A stretch of DNA of 64,000 bases from Anaeramoeba flamelloides. Taxonomy: Eukaryota; Metamonada; Anaeramoebidae. Under the pieces are notes generated by a model that was given only the letters and a program-made list of their open reading frames with translations, searched no databases and was not told where the DNA came from. The stretch covers positions 248,001-312,000 of the forward strand of contig JANTQA010000020.1 in assembly GCA_027625915.1 (NCBI GenBank), read 5' to 3'. The position numbers were made by a program, and so were the translations under genes. Every line of letters begins with the position of its first letter. Positions within the stretch are counted from its first letter, which is position 1. This document shows positions 57,330 through 64,000 of this stretch, in pieces.

Positions 57330-57975
57330 ATGGCCCTTAAAATCTTAGATTTGTTTAATAATTTTAAAAATTGGAAAAGCTAATGATGGTTTTCTTTTAA
57401 TTTAAGAAATAAACCAAAAATTAAATAAATTTTCGTTTTATTTCTTAAATTAAAAAAACCTAATGTGAAGTACCGTAGAGTGCCGTGGAGTACCTAGCTT
57501 TTCCGGAATTCAAAAGAATGGAGAAAAATCAAAGATTTTACTCTATACTTTTGAACTCTGGAAAAGCTAAATGCATTTTTTTTTTTTTAATTTTTGAAAT
57601 GAAAAGAAAATTTACTAAATTTTCTTTTTATTTCAAAAAACTCAAAAAAAAAATCGAAAGAAAATCTATCGATTTTCCAAATAAACAGAAAAATTAAGAA
57701 AATCTAAAGGCGCTTTTCCAGAATTTGAAAGAATTGAGTAAAATCTTTGAATTTACTCAATTCTTTTAAATTCTAGAAAACCTAACAATGTTTTTTTTTT
57801 TTACTTTTTGTTTTTGTTTCGAAAATCTATTCATTTTCTAATCAAAACAAAAATTAAAAAAAAAACCGAACGGAAAATGCCGAAAAGTATCTTTGATTGC
57901 CTAGGTTTCTCAAATTCAAAAGAATAGAAAAAAATCTTTGTTTTTACTCGATTCTTTTAAATTCTGGAAAACGTA
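57330..57975. repeat. Family D palindromic-module repeat, copy D4
   Basis: Three rounds of the GTAAAATCTTTGAATTTACT-type hairpin with flanking CCAGAATTTGAAAGAATT arms. They alternate with AAATAAACCAAAAATTAAAT palindromes and the CCGTAGAGTGCCGTGGAGTA step. It is the longest run of D modules on this strand. Confidence 0.7.
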
Positions 57976-58190
57976 ACGACTGTAGGGTAATTAATTTCCA
58001 CCCTTCGAAATAAAAAAAAGAATAAATTTAAAAAAATAAAAAATCAAATTGAAATCCTTACCTCCAAATCAAATCTTTTACTTGAAAAGATATTTCATTT
58101 ATACCAGTGGTTGGTATTCTACATCCTAAAATATCTTGATCGCTTGGTTTGTACTCAGGTTTTGAAATTTCGATAACGTTATCAAAGTAT

Positions 58191-58756
58191 CTATTATATT
58201 GGAATAATATAAATAAAAAAAAAAAAAATTCAATAATCATGTCAGGAATTGGTAAATTATTTTATGAGTAAAAGGAAATAAAATTGAAAAATATATCATT
58301 TATAATAAAAAAAAATGCATTTATTATTCCTTTCAAAACGAAAAATGATTCATTTAACAATAAAACGCTTTGCAATAATAACTATTTTTTTATTTGTTTA
58401 TTTTTTTTTCACAAGCAAATATTTTGAATTTAAATAGTTGTATTTAAAATGTTAGCGTATTAAAAAATAATTAAACCGAAGATAAAGAAAAATTCAAAGA
58501 AAACATACAAGGTGAGTAATAAAAAAAAAGTATTTATTTTTATAGTAATTATATAGTGTGATACTAGATTAAGTCCCACGTTTTATCTCAAATGGTTACT
58601 ATTATTGATGTAAAAGGATTCGTCAAATGTCCAATCAAAGTATAATGACAAACATAATAATTTTTTTTTTCATTTTTTTATTTTGAATTTTCAAAAAATA
58701 AATTTATTTCCTCTTATATCTTTTAGATTTTTTTGATTGCTATTTTGATTAGAAAA
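58191..58756. other. Region 5' of the first readable G-alpha exon
   Basis: No P-loop or helical-domain exon of G-alpha could be read here on the minus strand. AT-rich. Confidence 0.4.
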
Positions 58757-59294
58757 TAAACTAAAATTCAAAATTTTCCACACAGCTAAAACGTTCCAAA
58801 CAATCACAATAATACAATTTCATTGAAATTGGAGATAATTTTGATTTTTGTAAAATATGAAAATCATTTTTTCATCTTTTAGTTTTTTGTTTTGATTTCA
58901 TTGTTTGAATTACGTAATTTGTTTCGTTGGATCAAAAATTTTTTGAACAATTGATATTATGGTTAAAGTCAAGTTGTTCAAAATAGAAGAACTCAAATAA
59001 AATTAGTTGGTAGTATCTAACCATTTGATCGATCAATAATCCTAATAGAATTTCAACATATTTACTAATGTATTTTTTTGTTTTTGCTCTCTCCAAAATT
59101 TTTGACACACCCTTCATTTATTTGTATTGATAATTATTTATTTATTGTTTTTTGAGTATTGTAATTTATGAAGAAGTGTTAACATTTCAATTAGTGAATG
59201 GTTCTAATTTGGTAAATCTTCTTGAATTGATTAAATAAGTTTTTTTCTTCACAAATTAAATTTTGGTGTGTTAAAAATTTTGAATTGGGGTTTA
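58757..59294 (+). mobile_element. Family C mariner-like MITE, copy C3
   Basis: Left end TAAACTAAAATTCAAAATTT plus TCCACACAGC, right end AAAAATTTTGAATTGGGGTT plus TA. 538 bp. Nearly colinear with 17435-17968, so relatively young. The minus strand holds a broken reading frame from KGVSKILERAKTKKYISKY to LGLLIDQMVRYYQL. Confidence 0.85.
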
Positions 59295-59650
59295 GATAGA
59301 TTTTCCAAACAAAAACAAGAATTAAAAAAAAAACCATCAATAGATTTTTCTTGAGTTTTTCTGTTTATTTCAAAAAGTAAAAAAAAACCTAGAACACTTC
59401 AGAAATAAAATAGAAAACCTCAAAAAAACCTAGAACACTTAACAGATGAGGCAGAAAACCCCAAGAAAACCACAGTTAGCTTTTTTTTTTTATTCACTTT
59501 TTGAAATTAAAAGAAAAGTTCTTGAATTTTCTGTTTATTTCTCAAATTAAAAGAAAACCACTGTTAAATTTTCCAAAATTTAAAAGAAAAGAGTTAGCTT
59601 TTTTTTTTTTAATTTTAGAAATTAAAAAAAAAACGAGGCACTCTACAGCA
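59295..59650. repeat. Family D palindromic-module repeat, copy D5
   Basis: It contains CAATAGATTTTTCTTGAGTT, CTCAAAAAAACCTAGAACAC, an AAATTTTCCAAAATTTAAAA stretch and the GAGGCACTCTACAGCACTTC end. It directly abuts MITE C3. Confidence 0.65.
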
Positions 59651-60160
59651 CTTCCCTAATTTCTAAAATTTTGTTAAGAATATTATAGAAAGAATCCTAT
59701 TTTTTATTATCAATGTTTCCAGAAGAAATGTAAAAAAAAAAAAAATTATTGAAACTTTCAACCCAACATCTTTATTCCTTGATGCTGAATTCGGAGGGGA
59801 TTTCAATCTTAAATAAAAATAAATTTAAAAAAAAATAATAATAAATAAAATTTTGAATAACTGATAATAATAAACCAAGTCGTTTTAAAAAAGTCTTTAC
59901 TTTTTTAAAACTTGTATCAAGTTTTCTATTTTAAAAAAGTCAAAACCTTTTCAGAATTAAAAACTTTTTTGAAAGTTTTCCATTTTAATAAAGTGAAGGA
60001 TTAACCTTTAAATATGATGTAGAGATTGGAGTGTGAAGGAAAGCACTTTTTTTTAAAAAAATTTTCGCTTTATATAAACACAAAACTTTAAAAAAGTTTT
60101 AATTCTTACAAAATCTTAATAAAAAAAAGTTTCCCCCCTTTTTAAAATGGCTGTATTGTT
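59651..60160. other. Spacer, no gene seen
   Basis: It contains several short repeated words AAAAAAGTCTTTACTTTTTT and CTTTTTTGAAAGTTTTCCAT around 59885-60000, probably a small local repeat. No coding exon was placed. Confidence 0.35.
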
Positions 60161-60361
60161 TCAAATTTTTTTATTGCTTAAATCGGTTAGTATTGCTTGT
60201 TCACGAGTTTTTTTTTTTTTTTTAGAGAGTTCGTGACAAATAAACTGAATATCGTAAATTATATCCTCCCAATTGTTGAGATAATATCCATCATAATTAA
60301 AACACTCGCATTTAGTAATCTTAGTTACTTTAATAAGAATATCGCGCCTGTTATTGCAATC
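60161..60361 (-). CDS. Possible 3' exon of unknown protein in a GC-richer island
   Basis: The frame opens after an acceptor-like GACATTAG and runs 66 codons to TGA. The residue mix is convincing: DCNNRRDILIKVTKITKCEC, then FNYDGYYLNNWEDIIYDIQF, then ICHELSKKKKK, then TREQAILTDLSNKKI. It needs a 16-A run to be read as five Lys. The plus strand over the same DNA is also open (EFVTNKLNIVNYIL to LRYSYLKN, stop at 60427, then 23 more codons in frame). It would make a two-helix membrane-like peptide after a T16-AG acceptor. Only one can be real; I favour the minus reading slightly for its composition. The GC content (about one third) is well above the flanks. Family not recognised. Confidence 0.35.
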   Translation of the reverse strand, partial: DCNNRRDILIKVTKITKCECFNYDGYYLNNWEDIIYDIQFICHELSKKKKKTREQAILTDLSNKKI

Positions 60362-60856
60362 CTAATGTCTCTAACCGCTCTCGGCATAGTTTCCAATGAA
60401 CTTAGATATTCTTATTTAAAAAACTAGGATTACCAATCAACTCTTAGAAAATTATTCTGGATACTCACAACCTCTCGGAAGTATAAGAACCGATACTAAC
60501 ACAATAAAAAAAAATTAAGATGAAATTTATTGAATTTAAAGATATAATTTATAAAGAAAAAAAAAAAAAAAAAAAACTGGCCAAAAAAATTACTCCATTA
60601 ATAAAAAAATCTCTTTAGCATTTCACAACTTGTTTAATTGAATGAAAAAAAAAATAAATAACGTTACTTGGAATAAATTTATTACTGTAATAAACTTAGA
60701 ATTTATTGAAAAATAAATTTTTTTTGGAAAATAATTAATTTAATAAGGACTAAAAAAAAAGAAAATGATTTTAAACAATAAAAATATGATTTAAGAATAT
60801 TTTGGTCATATTAAATAAAAAAATTCAATTGAACCAAGTAAAAAAATTTTATAATA
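60362..60856. other. Remainder of GC-richer island and spacer
   Basis: 60428-60499 continues the plus frame (DYQSTLRKLFWILTTSRKYK) to TAA, either after a true stop or after a possible 39-bp intron. From 60520 on it is AT-rich with an A run near 60560 and no gene. Confidence 0.3.
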
Positions 60857-62104
60857 TACAGTCAGCTCCACTTTTAAGGCACAAACTTTCAACGAAATTT
60901 AAGGCACAAAAAAATCTCAAATTAAGGTACAAAATTTGGAATTTTTTTTTTTTTGCAATTTATTTTACTAAACTCAATTCCAAAAATTGGGGCACACCTT
61001 CAAAATCAATTTAATTCCAAGAAAAGTGATACTTGACTCTTAAATAGAAACATTAGATATTAACAATCAAAGTAAATAATTTTAAAGTTAATTATCTCTC
61101 ATTTTTTTTCATTATTTTTTGATTTTTGATTTTCAATAATTTTTTTGATTTTTTTTGGATTCTTTTTTTTTCAAAACTTTTTAAAAATCTCAAAATCACT
61201 TTAAAATGAAATTTAAAAGTTTTCATTCTGATCACAAAAAAAATTTTTTTTTTTTTCTCTCAAAAAGAAAAAAGATTCTTTTTTTATCGAGAAAAAATTT
61301 TTTTGAAAAAAAATCATGATATGGTGTGCTAGGACACATGGCCTACAAACAGACCTTATTATTATTAATGGAAGTGTGAATACTGAATGTATTATTAATG
61401 ATATTATCAAAAAAATCAAATGAAATTCAACTCGCTAATTCAGAATATAGTGAGTTGAAATGGATTTTCCAAAAGGATGGAGCTTGTCCACATGCCTCAA
61501 AAAAAAAACTCAAACTTACTTAAATCGGGGATGTAATGTTCTGGAACCTTGACCCCCAATTCCACAAATTTAAATTCAATTGGTAATTTATGGATAATTA
61601 TGGACACTAAACTGAAAAATTGTAACCAAAAAATGAAGAAGAATTTTTAAAATTTTCACTAATGTATGAAATACTTTGAGTTGGGAAACCTAAGATAATT
61701 AGTAAACTCTATATTTAAAACGATAGATTTAGTTATCAAAAGACAAGCTGAATCTATTAATAGTTTTTATTAATTTTTCTTTCAATAAAAATGGATTTTT
61801 TGATAACCGTGTTCCAAAAATAGTGGCACACTTTTTTTTATTTTTTCTTTTTTATTTTTTGAATTGAATTTTAAATTTACTATAAAATATATAAATAGTA
61901 TTAATTAAATATTTTGGGGTCTTTTATTATTTTAATGTTCAAGTATCATGTATTTTGGAGTATATTTTTATTAATGTAATTTTTTTTTTGTGTCCCATTT
62001 TTTGGAATTGAGTTTAGAATCTGAATTTACTGCTTTAATTTGAGATATGTTTATGCCTTAAATTTCGTTGAAAGTTTGTGCCTTAAAAGTGAAACTGACT
62101 GTAT
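60857..62104. mobile_element. Family A palindromic MITE, copy A4, split by a mariner insertion
   Basis: Outer ends TACAGTCAGCTCCACTTTTA and TAAAAGTGAAACTGACTGTA. The left arm continues AGGCACAAACTTTCAACGAA, and the right arm gives the complement. A 1048-bp Tc1/mariner-like element sits between the two half-palindromes at 60969-62016. This is the best preserved A copy. Confidence 0.85.
60969..62016 (+). mobile_element. Decayed Tc1/mariner transposon with transposase remnant
   Basis: Terminal inverted repeats of about 30 bp: TAAACTCAATTCCAAAAATT plus GGGGCACACC on the left, and GTGTCCCATTTTTTGGAATT plus GAGTTTA on the right, with TA at both ends. Pieces of a DDE transposase are readable at 61330-61630: WCARTHGLQTDLIIINGS, then WIFQKDGACPHASKK, then (another frame) PPNSTNLNSIGNLWIIMDTK. 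The last corresponds to the SPDLNPIE-LW block, with its catalytic acid and Glu replaced. At least one frameshift is present and the N-terminal part is not recognisable, so it is dead. Confidence 0.85.
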
Positions 62105-62364
62105 CAAAAATCTCAAAATAAATAATTTAAAAGAGTTAAAAATTGGTATTTATTTTTCCAATCGAAAAAATTAAAAATACAATTAAATATTTAAAAAAAA
62201 AAATCTTTAAAAGGATTTCAAAAAAATTGAAAATTTAAAATTTATGAATGAAAGTGAAGAAAATATTGATTTAAACAAATTCAAAATACAAATTATAGAA
62301 GATTTTTAATTACAATTCAAAATATATTTAATAAATGGTTAATTGAATACTACTAAGTAAAATA
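62105..62364. other. Short spacer
   Basis: AT-rich; it may contain the unreadable 5' part of the following LINE fragment. Confidence 0.3.
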
Positions 62365-64000
62365 TTGAATATATTAAAAAAAGATCAATTCTATTTATTA
62401 ATAAAAGGAGACGAAGGGGCAACTTTGAAATTTCGAGCTATTTCAATTAATAAAAGTTTACCAAGATTATTTCTTAAAATGCTATATAAACTAATTGAAC
62501 CTTGTTGGGAATTTATTCATAAGTCACAATTTGGGGTTCGAAAAAAAATTATTACTCGAATTGTATTCTTGAATTTTTTTTTAATATATATAATCAAATA
62601 AAATCAAATAATGAAAATGGGAATGATATAAACCAAATTTTAATGATTGATATCAAACAAAATTTTTGATTAAATTGGTTTTAAAATAATTAGAAAAACA
62701 ATAAAAAAGTTTATTTTAAATACAATTATTATCAACTTTTTATTAAAATGTTATTAAGGGGAAGGACTTGGTATATTCCAAGGAGACCTCTTATCACCTA
62801 TCATATTTGCTCTTCTTTCACATTTTCTTTTATTAAAAATAATGCCATTAACAAATCATTGCCAAATGTTTGTAGATGATTTAATTTTAATCATAAATGA
62901 AATATAAATCAAATAAATCAAAAATTAATATTCAATATATCAAATAATTGTTAGGTTTGGATTAAAACCTATTAAAGATAAAACAGAAATATCACAAGAT
63001 TTAAAAAAAGATTAAATATTTAGGAATTTATTGAGAAAAAAAAATCATATTTAGTATATAATCCAAAAAAAAATGCAAAAGAAACTTAGAATAATAATTG
63101 TAAACAATTATTTAATAATAATTCGCTAACAAATAATTTGAAAATGAGATTATTTAAATCTTTTATATTAAGTCAATTGACATACGGGTTAGAAATATAT
63201 AACTATAAAATTGCAACCCTAAATTATTTAAATTCTTGATTAACACATATATTGCCGAAATATACAAAATAAACGGAAACTCACCAATACTTATTTATAA
63301 AACATATTTTAAATTCAAAATTTTGGTAATTTCAATTAATTAAAAGAAATTCAAATTCAAAAATAAATTAAAAAAGTTGTCTCTACCTTATCTGAAAAAA
63401 TTAATAAAAATTAACCAAAGAATTAACAATAAAATTAATTGGAATTCAAAGAATTTAAAACTTCTTAAAAATTAAATTTATAATTATAATTATAATGAGT
63501 TGTTGAATACAACCAGTTGGAAATATCGTTAGGTTTTCCAAAATTTAGCAGATTAGAGTAAAATCTTTGATTTTTCTCGATTCTTTTGAATTTAGGAAAA
63601 GTGCCATTAGGTTTTTTCGAGTTTTCTTTTGATTTGGAAACTCAATAGATTTTCGTTAGGTTTTTTGGGTTTTCTATTTTATTTGTGAAGTGTTGTAGGT
63701 TTTTTTGAGTTTTCTATTTTATTTGGAAAATCAATAGAACACTTCACAAATAAAATAGAAAACCTCAAAAAAACCTAGAACACTTTAAAGATAAAACAGA
63801 AAACTTCAAGAAAACCTGGGCACTTGATGGCACTCTACAGCACTTACGAAACTCCACGATAATATTATAAAATAATTAAAAACCAAAAATATATACTGAT
63901 AAATTCAAATTTATTTTATAAAATTTTTAGTTCAATTTCTATTTGTGTAATCTCAGAACTTAACTTTGAAAACAACTCAAGAGAATGAATCTTTTGAAAG
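62365..64000 (+). mobile_element. Decayed LINE, copy 2, split by a D-module insertion and cut by window end
   Basis: Fragments of the reverse transcriptase can be read in order: ATLKFRAISINKSLPRLF and HKSQFGVRKK (fingers/palm), then GIFQGDLLSPIIFALLSHFL, then CQMFVDDLILI with the catalytic Asp pair, then KYLGIY-like, then LFKSFILSQLTYGLEIYN, then LLNTTSWKYR. The frame shifts many times and carries stops. After a family D insertion (63530-63862) the ORF resumes as DNIIK, matching LNIIKQQN of copy 1. Same family as 55747-57325. Confidence 0.75.
63530..63862. repeat. Family D palindromic-module repeat, copy D6, inserted in LINE
   Basis: It starts TTAGGTTTTCCAAAATTTAG and ends GGCACTCTACAGCACTTACG. 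It contains a long hairpin with arms of about 40 bp (GTGAAGTGTTGTAGGTTTTT against its partner ending AACCTAGAACACTT). The two LINE halves join cleanly if this 333-bp unit is removed, possibly leaving a 2-bp CG target duplication. Confidence 0.7.

Larger units (their letters stand above)
53808..58190 (-). pseudogene. Heterotrimeric G-protein alpha subunit, partial and frameshifted
   Basis: Three exons can be read: 58190-58062, 54443-54045 and 53879-53808, with introns of 3618 and 165 bp. The product covers switch I (GCRIPTTGINEISF), switch II (IIDVGGQRNERIKW, rebuilt across the first splice), AINEYNQNLF, the guanine motif LLNKMDL, DYKGGLDYEKALLF and the TCAT-equivalent SCETNTEN. It ends in a complete alpha5 helix (INFIFYSVKEIV...IFEFI). 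Within exon 2 the frame slips by one base at the A4 run 54378-54381, between FEEV and IIIYIVAINE. No exon carrying the P-loop (GAGESGKS) or helical domain was found upstream in the window. Either this is a decaying copy, or one base is missing from the assembly and the 5' exons lie beyond transposons. G-alpha proteins relay receptor signals at the membrane. Confidence 0.8.

Noticed and set aside
60139-60230. ATG-initiated plus frame before the T16 run, possible first exon for the plus reading of the island
   Set aside because: No GT-AG pair around the T16 run joins it in frame with the following codons.
60802-61014. 70-codon plus frame
   Set aside because: It is the arm of MITE A4 plus the left end of the mariner element read as protein.
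1-64000. CRISPR arrays, bacterial operons, rRNA genes
   Set aside because: No regularly spaced repeats, Shine-Dalgarno-linked gene strings or rRNA core sequences were seen.

Overview
This is a very AT-rich (roughly 75-80% by eye) nuclear window from a eukaryotic microbe. It has spliceosomal GT-AG introns, sparse genes in long gene-poor stretches, Lys-Glu/Asn/Gln-rich low-complexity proteins, and many small transposons. The gene set is a RhoBTB-type Rho GTPase, a heterotrimeric G-alpha, an ELMO PH domain, a C2 protein, a DIL-domain protein, a bZIP and a long-form tRNase Z. That set and the long KEKEKE tracts suggest a free-living amoeboid protist. My best guess is a metamonad of the Anaeramoeba type, but this is an inference from style and gene content, not proof. 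No rRNA, convincing tRNA, CRISPR or prokaryotic operon was seen.

Layout. 1-7 kb: a truncated dispersed repeat, a last exon on the minus strand (515-652), a Q/K-rich gene exon (888-1828), small repeats, and a two-exon unknown gene (5791-6626). 7-18 kb: mostly empty or repeats, with a probable gene fragment (10991-11430) and a bZIP gene (11722-12930). 18.5-21.5 kb: a RhoBTB gene in two overlapping frames. 21.5-28 kb: a gene desert with one or two small ORFs. 28-34 kb: an ELMO-type PH gene and a C2 gene, both of which need splicing to be read. 36-40.7 kb: tRNase Z with a 2.2 kb intron. 41-47.6 kb: repeats and one 49-codon ORF. 47.7-50 kb: the DIL gene. 51.5-64 kb: transposon-rich, with the scattered exons of a G-alpha gene (53808-58190), two decayed LINEs, a decayed Tc1/mariner element and many short inverted-repeat elements nested in one another.

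Repeat families are named here for reference. A: about 195 bp palindromic elements ending in CAGTCAG. B: about 425 bp elements with arms of about 60 bp. C and H: about 530-545 bp elements with TAAAC...ATTC...AAAA ends that match the ends of a decayed Tc1/mariner element. D: mosaics of palindromic modules carrying GGCACTCTACAGCACTT-like ends. E: a 423 bp element with arms of about 65 bp. F: elements of about 520 bp with arms of about 70 bp. G: a diverged repeat. R: a dispersed repeat of at least 370 bp. At least four insertions of one element into another can be read directly.

Together the recognisable genes are mostly small-GTPase, cytoskeletal and membrane signalling parts (RhoBTB, ELMO PH, G-alpha, C2, DIL) plus one housekeeping tRNA 3'-processing enzyme. 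Nothing shows co-regulation: they lie on both strands, far apart.
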